Shown: positions 25,336 to 34,459 of the stretch, one piece after another
Layout: each line of letters opens with the position of its first letter
How positions within the stretch are numbered: the stretch's first letter is position 1
DNA from: Candidatus Gastranaerophilales bacterium
GTDB taxonomy: Bacteria; Cyanobacteriota; Vampirovibrionia; Gastranaerophilales; Gastranaerophilaceae
NCBI GenBank assembly: GCA_017461425.1
Contig: JAFTXY010000011.1
Coordinates: 372,001 to 436,000 of the forward strand
Direction: 5' to 3'
DNA: 64,000 nucleotides
The notes under the pieces: model-generated
What the model saw: only the letters and a program-made list of their open reading frames with translations
Database searches by the model: none
What the model was told of the DNA's origin: nothing
Made by a program: the position numbers and the translations under genes

Positions 25336-28300
25336 ATGAGAATTAATGCTATCACCGGTTCGATTACAAATCAAAAAATAAATTATAAATATCAAAATCC
25401 AATTTCATTTACATCAGATAAAAATTCATCTTTTTTTGAAAAAGCAGTTGCTCTAAAGCCTAAATTTATACTTCCAAAACATCAAAAAAGATATATGGAT
25501 ATTCAAAGAGATATAACGCCTCGCACGAAAGAACAAATCAAAATGGCAGAGGATTTTGCAAGAAAATATCCTATCTATAAAAATGAAAAATCAAAATCAG
25601 GAATTATTACAGCACAGCATTTTTATCTTGCATTTTTAACTCAGCTTTATGAATTTTCAAAAGGAGTTCAAGATGGTTCTGTATCTTATGAAACAGAAGT
25701 TAGATATGTTTCTCCTTCGACAATGAGTTTAGGAATTTCACCAGATATGTGGAAAAAACCGCATGTTGAAAAACCTCAAAAAGTTTTAAAAGAGGAAATA
25801 GATTCCGTAACTAAGCAATTAGAAGAAAAATCTAAAAAAGGCGGATTTGTTTCATCGCTAGAAGCAGATGAGGATTTTGTGCAAGATATAATTACTGTTT
25901 TAAATGAAGATGTTGATTCAGAACAAGTAAAATCTGGCAAATCAAATCTTACAGATGCAACAGTTTTTAGAGCAATGGTCTTGTCAAGCAATAGGGAAAA
26001 CGTTAAGCAGGTTGTAAGTTTTTATCATAGATTAGCAATGGCCATGACTCAAATAAGCGGTAAAAATGAACAAGTAAATTTACCATTTTATGATGATGTT
26101 GCAAGAAAAGTGTATAAAAATCTTGATAGAAATTATAATGTTGTCGTTACTCATGAAACAACTGATAAAGAATCCCCAAGTCATTTAATAAATAGTCTAG
26201 TGAGTGTTTTTGAACAAGAAGATTTTTCTGGTTTTAAAAATATCAGACCCGAAAACACCAAATTAAAGATTTTTAACGATAAAATTGATTTCGTTAATAT
26301 GAAAGAAGAAATCAATGAATTAGAAAAAGATAAAGACACCAATTACATCATAGTCGTATCAGATTTACATGAGATGTTTAAAAGATCAGTTCTTAAATAT
26401 TCAGAAGCTGGACATCCGATGTATGATATAGAATTAATGAATAATGTGTTTGCAAGCAAAGCGCAAAACGTAAAAATGGTTCTTCTGGTTGGAAAAGATA
26501 ATTATTATAAACTTACATCTGCGGCGCTTGTTGCAGAAGTTTTACAAGATTTTCAAAATATTCAAATTCCACTGATGGATTCAAAAACTACAAAGCAACA
26601 ATTATTCCATTCAAAAACCTATGTGGAAGAACAAATTGGAATGAAAATAGATGACGAAGCTATAAATTCTGCTGTTGAACTTTTTGCTTCAGATAAAGAT
26701 TCAAAATATGATAAAACAATCAGATATTTAAAGAAAGTTGCTTCTTATTTTATCGAAGAAGAAAAACTAACAAAAGCGCATATTGAAGCTTATTGGGAAA
26801 GTTTACAAAAGCAAGATACAAATGTCTCAAATGGACCATATGATATTATTTTTGATACCAAAATGACTCTTGATGATATTATTGGCTCTCCAATGACTAA
26901 AAAACAAGCAGAACTTGTTGTATATGAAATAAAAAATAATCCTCAAACAAAAGGTTATATTTTATACAATGCACAAGGTTATGGTGGAGGTAGAACAAAT
27001 TGTGCAAAAGTAATAGCAGGTGAAGCTAAAATTCCTATGGTGTGTATAAATGCTGCTGATTTTGCCATAAGAGATTTAGATACCGTTGGTACAAATCCAA
27101 TGGAAGCAATAGATGTAAAAATTAAAAAATTGGTTGATACAATTAAAACGCAAGCCAAAGCAAATTCTAATAAAACGGCAATGCTTTATATTCAAAATTT
27201 TGATAATTTTGCATCAAATCCTTTGTATGGAATTTCATCAATTTATGAGCAACAAGCATTTTCAAAATTAGTTAAAGAAATGAAAAAATCAAGAGAAGAT
27301 AATTCATATAATATTATCGTTATGGGTTCTTCTGATATGCCTGAAACAATTAATGAAAATGTTTTAAGACCAGGTTTATTTATGGATGATTTAATAATTT
27401 ATCCTCCTGCAGGTGTTAATAATGTTATGGAGATTGCTAAAAAGCATATTGCAAAAAAAGGCTATAAATTATCTGGGCAAACCGAAGATGAAAATAATAA
27501 AATTTTAAAACATTTTGCAAATGTTATTATGGGTTCTGGGTATGTTGATATTGTGGATTTATTAGACAGAGCTAACTTATTAGCAAAAAAAGCAAATAAA
27601 AATGCTATTTCAATTGCAGAAATTAATGAAGCATATTTGATTAAAACTGCAGGCATGCCAGCAGAGTATGAAATGTCTGAAAGAGAAAAAGGATTAACAA
27701 TTCGTCATGAAGGCGGACATGCTCTCAACTTGCAATTTATGTACAATTTATTTAAAGAAGAAGGCGATTCAATAAGAATTCCTGATTCTATTGCAAACAT
27801 TGCGCTTGACCCAAGAGGGGATTATTTGGGTTGTGTTTATCATAATACATCTGAAGAAAACACTACAACAATGAATCTTGAAACAGTATTTTCAAATATA
27901 GTTTGTAGTTTTGGTGGAAATTCGGCAGAAGAGCTTTTCTATGGAATGGAAGGTTCGTATGGAATTTCTCAGGACTTAGAAAATGCTAATTATATGGCAA
28001 AAATTGCTGTTTTGCGTATGGGTTTAGGAACAAGAATGGATTATTTTATACCTGATTTTGATGAAAATGGTAATCCTATCTTAACTGCTGCAGACGAAGA
28101 AAATTATGAAAATGATGTAAAATCGTTTATATACAATGCCAAATATTTATCAGATGAAATCGTTGATTGTTATAGTGAATTTTTGAATGAATTTGCTAAA
28201 AAATATATTAATGATTTTGGTACTGGAAATTGTATTATAACAGGTTCTGATTTTGCAAAAATGCTTGCTGACTGGGAAGAAAGGCAATCTCAAGAAACAA

Positions 28301-28404
28301 AAGACAATATTGCTAAATTAAAACAAACCGCAAAAGCAATTATTGCTGCTCAAAAAGAGGGCGAAAAATATAATTGCGAACAAGATAATGAAACTAAAGT
28401 ATAA
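25336..28404 (+). CDS. Chimeric Clp-like/FtsH-like protein: degenerate AAA domains with intact M41 zinc protease
   Basis: This 1022-residue protein has no signal peptide or membrane helix. Residues about 60-250 resemble the helical Clp N-domain region. Residues about 265-485 follow a ClpA/B NBD1 layout, but the P-loop position reads THETTDKESP (272-281) and Walker B reads VVSDLH (near 342). Residues about 520-735 follow an FtsH AAA layout: AQGYGGGRTN (546-555) replaces the Walker A, LYIQNFDN (617-624) replaces hhhhDE, and VLRPGLF keeps only the first SRH arginine. The C-terminal M41 domain is intact: HEGGH (791-795) and the third zinc ligand D880 in GISQDLENAN. I chose ATG 25336, with GAGGA five bases upstream, over TTG 25309. 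It is likely an ATP-independent or partner-dependent metalloprotease. Confidence 0.8.
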   Translation: MRINAITGSITNQKINYKYQNPISFTSDKNSSFFEKAVALKPKFILPKHQKRYMDIQRDITPRTKEQIKMAEDFARKYPIYKNEKSKSGIITAQHFYLAFLTQLYEFSKGVQDGSVSYETEVRYVSPSTMSLGISPDMWKKPHVEKPQKVLKEEIDSVTKQLEEKSKKGGFVSSLEADEDFVQDIITVLNEDVDSEQVKSGKSNLTDATVFRAMVLSSNRENVKQVVSFYHRLAMAMTQISGKNEQVNLPFYDDVARKVYKNLDRNYNVVVTHETTDKESPSHLINSLVSVFEQEDFSGFKNIRPENTKLKIFNDKIDFVNMKEEINELEKDKDTNYIIVVSDLHEMFKRSVLKYSEAGHPMYDIELMNNVFASKAQNVKMVLLVGKDNYYKLTSAALVAEVLQDFQNIQIPLMDSKTTKQQLFHSKTYVEEQIGMKIDDEAINSAVELFASDKDSKYDKTIRYLKKVASYFIEEEKLTKAHIEAYWESLQKQDTNVSNGPYDIIFDTKMTLDDIIGSPMTKKQAELVVYEIKNNPQTKGYILYNAQGYGGGRTNCAKVIAGEAKIPMVCINAADFAIRDLDTVGTNPMEAIDVKIKKLVDTIKTQAKANSNKTAMLYIQNFDNFASNPLYGISSIYEQQAFSKLVKEMKKSREDNSYNIIVMGSSDMPETINENVLRPGLFMDDLIIYPPAGVNNVMEIAKKHIAKKGYKLSGQTEDENNKILKHFANVIMGSGYVDIVDLLDRANLLAKKANKNAISIAEINEAYLIKTAGMPAEYEMSEREKGLTIRHEGGHALNLQFMYNLFKEEGDSIRIPDSIANIALDPRGDYLGCVYHNTSEENTTTMNLETVFSNIVCSFGGNSAEELFYGMEGSYGISQDLENANYMAKIAVLRMGLGTRMDYFIPDFDENGNPILTAADEENYENDVKSFIYNAKYLSDEIVDCYSEFLNEFAKKYINDFGTGNCIITGSDFAKMLADWEERQSQETKDNIAKLKQTAKAIIAAQKEGEKYNCEQDNETKV

Positions 28405-28457
28405 AGCTTTTCATTGTATTGATTTTGTACTACAATCAAAGAGGGTAAAGGAGTAAT

Positions 28458-29192
28458 ATGACATCAACAATAGCTTTGATTGGAAAATCTGGAAGTGGCA
28501 AAACAACAATAGCAAAAGCTTTTTTGAATTTAATAAAAAAGAATTTTCCAAATTCTTCAATTCTTTTAGTGGATAATGATTTAAGTTTAGAATTGTCTGA
28601 AAGTTTTGGCATTAAAACAAGAAATACAATATACGGAATAAAATCAGGAAAACATGAATATAAAACAGGAATTCCTGAGGGAATGTCTAAACAAGAATTT
28701 ATTGAATGGGCATTGGAGGATATTATTGTTGAAATAGATGATAATGTAGATATGATTGCATCTTGGTTTGTAACTCCAAAAGATTGTAAATGTATTTCAA
28801 CAAATTTAATGAGGGAATCGTTATCAAAATTAATAGATAGATATGATTTTGTTATTTTTGATTGTGAATTTGATTTAAAATATCTAAATTTATTGGTGGA
28901 TTATCCAATAAATGAGGCTATTATTGTTTCTCCTTGTAATGAATCTGAGATAGTTTTATCTTCAAAAATTGCAGATTTTTCTAAAAAATATGCAACCGAA
29001 GGGCAATTAAGAATACTTTTAAATAAAGTTAAAAAAGAAAAAATGAGTTCCGTAATGGATTTATTAAATACTTTGGAATTAGATTTATTGGGTATGATAG
29101 ATGAATATGATGAAATAGATTATGACGTAATCGCTAATAAATTAGAAGCATTATATCCAAGAATGAATTTGCCACAGATAGAAATGAATTGA
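28458..29192 (+). CDS. CooC/MinD-like P-loop ATPase
   Basis: This 244-residue SIMIBI-class NTPase starts with IALIGKSGSGKTTIAKAFL, a P-loop related to the deviant Walker A of CooC, ArsA and MinD but with SGSGKTT rather than KGGVGKTT. FVIFDCEFDLKYLN occupies the position of the switch II aspartate. IIVSPCNESEI and LRILLNKVKKEKM match the rest of the fold. CooC proteins load nickel into CO dehydrogenase. No such enzyme is in this window, so the client is unknown. AAAGGAG lies four bases before the ATG. The next gene, folD, begins 12 bases downstream, suggesting one transcript. Confidence 0.72.
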   Translation: MTSTIALIGKSGSGKTTIAKAFLNLIKKNFPNSSILLVDNDLSLELSESFGIKTRNTIYGIKSGKHEYKTGIPEGMSKQEFIEWALEDIIVEIDDNVDMIASWFVTPKDCKCISTNLMRESLSKLIDRYDFVIFDCEFDLKYLNLLVDYPINEAIIVSPCNESEIVLSSKIADFSKKYATEGQLRILLNKVKKEKMSSVMDLLNTLELDLLGMIDEYDEIDYDVIANKLEALYPRMNLPQIEMN

Positions 29193-29204
29193 TGGAGTTA
29201 ATTG

Positions 29205-30047
29205 ATGGCTAAAATTATAGATGGAAAAAAAATAGCAAGAGATATTTTATTAGATTTGAAAAGCAAGGTTGATAAGTGTGATAAAAAACCTGGACTTGCT
29301 GTAATTTTAGCCAGCGATGATGATTCAAGCAAGTTGTATGTTGAATCAAAAGAAAAAAAATCTTTAGCTTTGGGATATAAATCTTGCATATACAGATTTG
29401 ATAAAAGTATCACGCAAGGAAAATTAATTCAATTAATCCACGAACTAAATGCAGATAAAGGAACAAATGCAATTTTAGTACAGTTGCCACTATACAAGCA
29501 TCTTGATGCGCAACAAATTTTAGAATTAATTGATCCAAGAAAAGATGTTGATGGTTTTCATCCTATCAACGTTGGGAAAGTTAGTTGCGGATTAAAGCCA
29601 TATGCGTATTGTTGCACTCCTAAAGGGATTGTAAAATTGCTAAAAGCATACAATATTTCCCTGGCTGGTAAAAATGTTGTTGTAATTGGAAGATCTAATA
29701 TTGTAGGTAAACCTGTTGCAATGCTTTTATCAAATGAAAATGCAACTGTAACATTAGCACATTCTAAGACTAAAAATCTAAAATCTATAACAAAAGAAAT
29801 GGATATAATAATTAGTGCCACTGGACAATCAAAACTAATCAAAGCAGATATGGTTAAAAAAGGTGCTGTTGTAATTGATGTCGGTATTACAAGGCATTAT
29901 AATGGAACATTGTCTGGTGATGTTGATTTTGAAAAAGTTAAGGAAGTTGCAGGATATATTACTCCGGTACCTGGTGGAGTTGGTCCTATGACAATCGCCT
30001 CTTTAATGGAAAATACTTATGAATTATTTTTGGAGCAAAATAAATAG
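29205..30047 (+). CDS. folD: Bifunctional methylenetetrahydrofolate dehydrogenase/cyclohydrolase
   Basis: This enzyme interconverts 5,10-methylene-THF and 10-formyl-THF with NADP. The 280-residue protein contains YVESKEKK (catalytic lysine region), DGFHPINVG, CTPKGIVKLLK, VVIGRSNIVGKPVAMLL (the Rossmann signature) and PVPGGVGPMTIASLM at the end, all diagnostic of FolD. I start at ATG 29205 rather than the TTG three bases earlier; GGAG lies upstream. Its stop overlaps the alr GTG start. With gcvT and gcvH downstream, the operon gathers methylene-THF producing and using enzymes. Confidence 0.97.
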   Translation: MAKIIDGKKIARDILLDLKSKVDKCDKKPGLAVILASDDDSSKLYVESKEKKSLALGYKSCIYRFDKSITQGKLIQLIHELNADKGTNAILVQLPLYKHLDAQQILELIDPRKDVDGFHPINVGKVSCGLKPYAYCCTPKGIVKLLKAYNISLAGKNVVVIGRSNIVGKPVAMLLSNENATVTLAHSKTKNLKSITKEMDIIISATGQSKLIKADMVKKGAVVIDVGITRHYNGTLSGDVDFEKVKEVAGYITPVPGGVGPMTIASLMENTYELFLEQNK

Positions 30048-31207
30048 TGCAAAATTTTCGAGGAACATTTGTTAATAAAAATCGAGATGCGTGGGTTGAA
30101 ATAAATCTTGCGAATTTAGAGAATAATGTTTTAGAAATAAAAAAATATTTAAATGAAAATTGTATAGGCGAGAATAATCCCCCGAAATTATTTGCCGTTG
30201 TAAAAGCTGATGGATACGGACATGGTTCTTTAATGTGTGCTCCAACATTATCTGCTTGCGGAGTTGATTGTTTTGGGGTTGCAAGTATTGACGAAGGGAT
30301 TGAATTAAGGGAACATAAAATCACATCTCCGATTTTGGTTCTTGGTGCAAGTCCTCTTTGGGCATTTGAGAATGCAATAAAATATGATATAGCTATTTCT
30401 ATTTTTGATTATGAACATTTAGAGATGATAGAACAGCTATATAGAAGATTAAACAAAAAAATAAAAGCACATATTAAAATTGATACTGGCATGAATAGAA
30501 TTGGTATAAATTCTGGTTGCGCAAGTGCTTTTATTAAAAAAGTATTAGAAATGGAATGCATTGATTTAAAAGGCATTTTCACGCATTTTGCAGATGTTGA
30601 AAATAAAGAAATATTTAATAGACAAATAAATGAATTTAAAAATGTTGTTGATGAGTTTAGAGATGAATTCAAAAAAAGAGATGTTAAAATTCATTGTCTA
30701 AATTCTGCTGGAATATTCATCCATAGCGATTTTTCATATGATATGGTTCGTATGGGGATAATTATGTGGGGTTTAACTCCATTTGAAAACAACAATTCAA
30801 TAATGGAAAAAATGCTTCCTGTTATGGGATTAAAAGCAAGAATTACGAATATCCATACTTTAAAAAAAGGTGATGGAATTAGCTATGGACATACATTTGT
30901 TGCGCAAAAAGATTTGAAGGTTGCTACTATTCCAATTGGATATGCTGATGGAGTTGATAGAAAATTATCGGGTAAAATAAGTGCATATTTAAACGGAAAG
31001 GAAATAAGACAAATCGGCAGAATTACAATGGATCAAATTATGTTTGATGTAAGTGATGTTGAATGTTCCAAGGGTGATATTATTATTCTTTTGGGTGAAG
31101 AAAATAAAATAGATACAATTGATACTTGGGCAAAAAAATTAGATACAATAAATTATGAATTAACTTGCAGGCTAAAAATGCGATTATCAAGAATTTATGT
31201 TAGATAA
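30047..31207 (+). CDS. alr: Alanine racemase
   Basis: This PLP enzyme makes D-alanine for peptidoglycan. The 386 residues include the PLP lysine in FAVVKADGYGHGS (K53), IDTGMNRIG, and the second catalytic residue in GISYGHTF (tyrosine). The C-terminal beta domain has PIGYADG and RITMDQ. An N-terminal stretch of about 15 residues before the core makes it slightly long. It starts with GTG overlapping the folD stop and is followed by gcvT after 10 bases. Confidence 0.96.
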   Translation: MQNFRGTFVNKNRDAWVEINLANLENNVLEIKKYLNENCIGENNPPKLFAVVKADGYGHGSLMCAPTLSACGVDCFGVASIDEGIELREHKITSPILVLGASPLWAFENAIKYDIAISIFDYEHLEMIEQLYRRLNKKIKAHIKIDTGMNRIGINSGCASAFIKKVLEMECIDLKGIFTHFADVENKEIFNRQINEFKNVVDEFRDEFKKRDVKIHCLNSAGIFIHSDFSYDMVRMGIIMWGLTPFENNNSIMEKMLPVMGLKARITNIHTLKKGDGISYGHTFVAQKDLKVATIPIGYADGVDRKLSGKISAYLNGKEIRQIGRITMDQIMFDVSDVECSKGDIIILLGEENKIDTIDTWAKKLDTINYELTCRLKMRLSRIYVR

Positions 31208-31217
31208 AGGGGTTGAA

Positions 31218-32387
31218 ATGTTGGTTACGGAAGATAAAAAAACAAGTTTGTATGATGAGCATTTAAAATTGAATGCAAAAATTGTTCCTTTTGGCGGTTG
31301 GGCTATGCCTGTGCAATATGAAGGTATAATCAAAGAACATAATGCAACGAGGGAATCTGCTGGGCTTTTTGATGTTTCTCATATGGGCGAAGTTTTTATA
31401 AAAGGTTCTCAAAGTGTTGAATATTTAGAATCTATTGTTCCACAAAATTTAAAAACCCTTGAAAAAGGTAAAGCAATATATTGTCAATTGCCAAATAAAA
31501 ATGGCGGCTTGATTGATGATTTAATTATATATAATGTAAAAGGTATAATTGATGATATTGATTATTTAATTGTTATTAATGCATCAAGAATTGATGTTGA
31601 TGTGCCATTTATGCAAGAAATGGCAAAAGGTTTTGATGTTGAAGTTATAAATAAGAGTGATGATTTTTCAATGCTTGCACTTCAAGGTCCTAATGCGAAA
31701 TATATAATCGAAAAAATGGGTATTGAATTAGATAATCAACCTAAATTTTTCACTATTATTTCAACAAAATTAGAAAATTATCCTGTTTATTTAACAAGAA
31801 CAGGCTATACTGGCGAAGATGGTTTTGAAATAATTTTTGAGCATAAATATGCTTCTTTAATATGGAATAAAATTCTATCATTTAAAGCTGATTTTGGGGT
31901 TGTTCCTGTTGGTTTGGGTGCTAGAGATACATTAAGATTGGAAGCAGGTTTGCCTTTATATGGACATGAATTAAACGAGAACACTACCCCAATAGAATCT
32001 TCTTTGGGCTTTTTCGTACCAAAAGAAAAAGAAGCTGATTATAACGGCAAAAAGATGATAATAGGACAAAAATTAAAAAATATTCCTTTAAGAAAAAAAC
32101 TTTTTGCTTTTATTATGGAAGATAGGCAAATTGCAAGAGCGGATTATGAAGTTTATATTGATGGAATTAAATGCGGTTATGTAACCTCTGGAGCGCCAAG
32201 TCCAACTTTGGGAAAAAATATTGGTTTTTGTATGATTGAATTTGATAGTTTAAGCGAGCAAACTTGCACAAAACTTAACAATATTCAAGAAAGTCTTGGC
32301 ATGAACATACAAATTATGGTAAGAAATAAGTTATATAATGCAAAAATTGTAAAAAAACCATTTGTACAAAAAAATTATGAAAAATAG
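31218..32387 (+). CDS. gcvT: Glycine cleavage system T protein (aminomethyltransferase)
   Basis: This protein transfers the aminomethyl unit carried by GcvH to tetrahydrofolate, releasing ammonia and forming methylene-THF. The 389 residues contain FGGWAMPVQYEGI, GLFDVSHMGEV, TRTGYTGEDGFEI and GARDTLRLEAGLPLYGHEL, all GcvT hallmarks. I place the start at ATG 31218 because AAAGGGG ends five bases upstream; an ATG at 31197 would overlap alr by 11 bases. gcvH follows after nine bases. Confidence 0.97.
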   Translation: MLVTEDKKTSLYDEHLKLNAKIVPFGGWAMPVQYEGIIKEHNATRESAGLFDVSHMGEVFIKGSQSVEYLESIVPQNLKTLEKGKAIYCQLPNKNGGLIDDLIIYNVKGIIDDIDYLIVINASRIDVDVPFMQEMAKGFDVEVINKSDDFSMLALQGPNAKYIIEKMGIELDNQPKFFTIISTKLENYPVYLTRTGYTGEDGFEIIFEHKYASLIWNKILSFKADFGVVPVGLGARDTLRLEAGLPLYGHELNENTTPIESSLGFFVPKEKEADYNGKKMIIGQKLKNIPLRKKLFAFIMEDRQIARADYEVYIDGIKCGYVTSGAPSPTLGKNIGFCMIEFDSLSEQTCTKLNNIQESLGMNIQIMVRNKLYNAKIVKKPFVQKNYEK

Positions 32388-32396
32388 GAGATAAAA

Positions 32397-32774
32397 ATGA
32401 ATATACCTGATGGAATTTTATGTTCTAAAACACATGAATGGGTATCAGAAGAACAAGATATAGCTGTCATTGGTTTAACTGATTGGGCGGTTGAGCAACT
32501 CGGAGATGTTGTTTTTATTGAATTACCTGAAGTGGGTTCTGAGTTTTCAAAAGATGAAGTTTTTGCAACTATTGAATCAGTTAAAGCAGCAAGTGAAATT
32601 TATATGCCAGTTTCAGGCGAAATATTAGAAGTGAACGAAGAATTAATCAACTCTCCTGAATTAATAAATGAAGATGCTTTTGGCGCTTGGCTTGTAAAAA
32701 TTAAACCAAGCAATTTCCAAGAGGATGCGCAAGGATTGTTAGAGTATAACGATTATAAAGAAGAAGTACAATAA
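32397..32774 (+). CDS. gcvH: Glycine cleavage system H protein
   Basis: This is the small lipoyl-carrier protein of the glycine cleavage complex, 125 residues. TIESVKAASEIYMPVSGE contains the lysine that receives lipoate (K63). The conserved HEWV start and the GAWLVKIKP ending are also present. A good AGGAG lies before the ATG, and gcvPA follows after 12 bases. Confidence 0.98.
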   Translation: MNIPDGILCSKTHEWVSEEQDIAVIGLTDWAVEQLGDVVFIELPEVGSEFSKDEVFATIESVKAASEIYMPVSGEILEVNEELINSPELINEDAFGAWLVKIKPSNFQEDAQGLLEYNDYKEEVQ

Positions 32775-32786
32775 CAAGGGGCGAGG

Positions 32787-34052
32787 ATGTATAATTTTGA
32801 AGCTTTAAATGAAAGCGATAGATTGAATATGCTTTCATCTGTTGGTATTAAAACTATGGATGAAATTTTTGATATTATTCCAAGTGAAGCCAAGATGAAA
32901 GAATTAAATTTAGATGATGGCGCTGATGAAATATTGGCTCAAAAAAATCTGAAAAATATATCTAAAATGAACAATGTTCAATATTTAAATTTTTTAGGTT
33001 TGGGTTCAAGAAATAGATATGTTCCATCTTTGATTAATGACATTGCTTCAAGATTTGAGTTTTTATCCTGTTATACGCCATATCAAGCGGAAATTTCTCA
33101 AGGTTCATTGAGATCAATGTATGAATTTCAATCTGCAATTTGCACTATAGTAAATCAAGATGTTTCAAATGCTTCTGTATATGATGGTGCAAGCGCTTGT
33201 GCTGAAGCTATTTTAATGGCAGTTAGGTTGTCAAAGAAAAACAAAGTTTTTATATATGATGATATAAACCCAAATTATTTAGAAGTTATTAAAACATACC
33301 TTTGGGCAAACGATATTGAAATTATTATTGGTAAAGAAACTAATGATTTAGAATTGGCTGCTCAATTATATCAAACACCAAATAAATATGGTGAATTAAT
33401 TGATATGCCACAGAAAAATGCCAAAGAATTAATTATTTCTTGTGTTGATTTGTTTGCTTTAGCTATGTATGAGCCGCCAGCATCAGATATCACTGTTGGT
33501 GATATTCAATCTTTTGGAATTGGAATGAATTTTGGTGGCGCATATGGTGGTTTTGTTGCATGCCGTGATGCATATAAAAGACAATTGCCAGGAAGAATTT
33601 CAGGAAAAACTGTCGATAAAAACGGAAAAGAAGCATATTGTTTGACATTGCAAGCACGTGAACAACATATTAGGCGTGAAAAAGCAACATCTAATATCTG
33701 TTCTAATCAAGCTCTTGTTGCATTTTGTGCTAATTTATATATTAGAAAATTGGGAAAAACTGGTTTCAAAAATATAGCAAAAAAATCTTATGAAAACGCC
33801 CATTTATTAGCCAAAAAGCTTCAAGAATGCGGTTTTGAGATAAAGAATAAAGAGTTTTTTGATGAATTTACGCTTGATGTTGGAAATAGCGAAAAATTTT
33901 TAGAATTTATGAAAGAAAAAAATATATTAGCAGGTGTCATGCTTGATAAGAATAATATATTAGTTAGCGTTACCGAATTAAATGATATTGATGAGATTAA
34001 TCAATACGTAGATGCTGCTTGTAATTTATCCTTAGCAAAACTTGCAATATAG
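32787..34052 (+). CDS. gcvPA: Glycine dehydrogenase (decarboxylating) subunit 1
   Basis: This is the N-terminal half of the split P protein (421 residues; family usually about 440). YTPYQAEISQGSLRSMYEFQ, DGASACAEAILMA and TSNICSNQAL are GcvPA blocks. In the split system the PLP lysine is carried by GcvPB. No gcvPB follows here: the next gene is an unrelated cysteine-rich small protein under its own promoter. The enzyme therefore needs a gcvPB from elsewhere in the genome to work. Confidence 0.95.
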   Translation: MYNFEALNESDRLNMLSSVGIKTMDEIFDIIPSEAKMKELNLDDGADEILAQKNLKNISKMNNVQYLNFLGLGSRNRYVPSLINDIASRFEFLSCYTPYQAEISQGSLRSMYEFQSAICTIVNQDVSNASVYDGASACAEAILMAVRLSKKNKVFIYDDINPNYLEVIKTYLWANDIEIIIGKETNDLELAAQLYQTPNKYGELIDMPQKNAKELIISCVDLFALAMYEPPASDITVGDIQSFGIGMNFGGAYGGFVACRDAYKRQLPGRISGKTVDKNGKEAYCLTLQAREQHIRREKATSNICSNQALVAFCANLYIRKLGKTGFKNIAKKSYENAHLLAKKLQECGFEIKNKEFFDEFTLDVGNSEKFLEFMKEKNILAGVMLDKNNILVSVTELNDIDEINQYVDAACNLSLAKLAI

Positions 34053-34066
34053 CATATGTTAAATCG

Positions 34067-34072
34067 TATAAT
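34067..34072 (+). promoter_or_regulatory. Probable -10 box for the cysteine-rich small gene
   Basis: TATAAT lies 50 bases before the ATG at 34123. TTGCAA (34042-34047) is 19 bases upstream, a somewhat long spacer. This leaves a leader of about 40 bases ending in a strong Shine-Dalgarno, unlike the short-spaced promoters elsewhere. Confidence 0.5.
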
Positions 34073-34122
34073 GTTTATTTTGGACTTTTAATTTAGCATT
34101 AAATTGTTAAAAGGAGGTCTTT

Positions 34123-34386
34123 ATGTGTAAAACTTACGATGCAATTTACGAATTATCAAATCATGTGGAATCAGATATTTTGATTTGTTCTGTCGGACAT
34201 TCAAAAATCGAGGGACATTTGTATAAATGTTGTGATGAATTTGGTAATGAAAAATGTTATGAAGGTATAATTACTCTAAAAGATGCGATTGCAAATTGTT
34301 GTCATAACGAACAAAAAGAATATAAATGGCTTAATATTCCATCAAAACAAATCGAAATGTTCGCATTTAAATGTTGCGAGAAATAA
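34123..34386 (+). CDS. Cysteine-rich small protein (87 aa)
   Basis: I do not recognise the family. It has nine cysteines in 87 residues (2, 22, 36, 37, 45, 59, 60, 84, 85), including three adjacent Cys-Cys pairs (KCCDE, NCCHN, KCCEK), plus several histidines. There is no signal peptide, so the cysteines are probably cytoplasmic and may bind metal or an iron-sulfur cluster. AAGGAGGT at 34111-34118, four bases before the ATG, is among the best ribosome-binding sites in the window. The gene also has its own promoter and terminator, so it looks like a well-expressed single-gene unit. Confidence 0.82.
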   Translation: MCKTYDAIYELSNHVESDILICSVGHSKIEGHLYKCCDEFGNEKCYEGIITLKDAIANCCHNEQKEYKWLNIPSKQIEMFAFKCCEK

Positions 34387-34399
34387 AATATTGTTTGTA

Positions 34400-34449
34400 A
34401 AAAAATAACCTTGGATAGATTTATTTAATTCGTTCCAAGGTTATTTTTT
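34400..34449. terminator. Bidirectional terminator
   Basis: A perfect 16-base inverted repeat (AAAAAATAACCTTGGA at 34400-34415, complement at 34434-34449) with an 18-base loop ends in T-runs on both strands. It sits between the converging cysteine-rich gene and the Thr/Pro-repeat gene and should stop both. Confidence 0.9.
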
Positions 34450-34459
34450 ATTCTATTTA

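Noticed and set aside
31100-31217. Glycine riboswitch before gcvT
   Set aside because: gcvT starts 10 bases after alr inside an operon, leaving no room for the aptamer. I also saw no matching fold.
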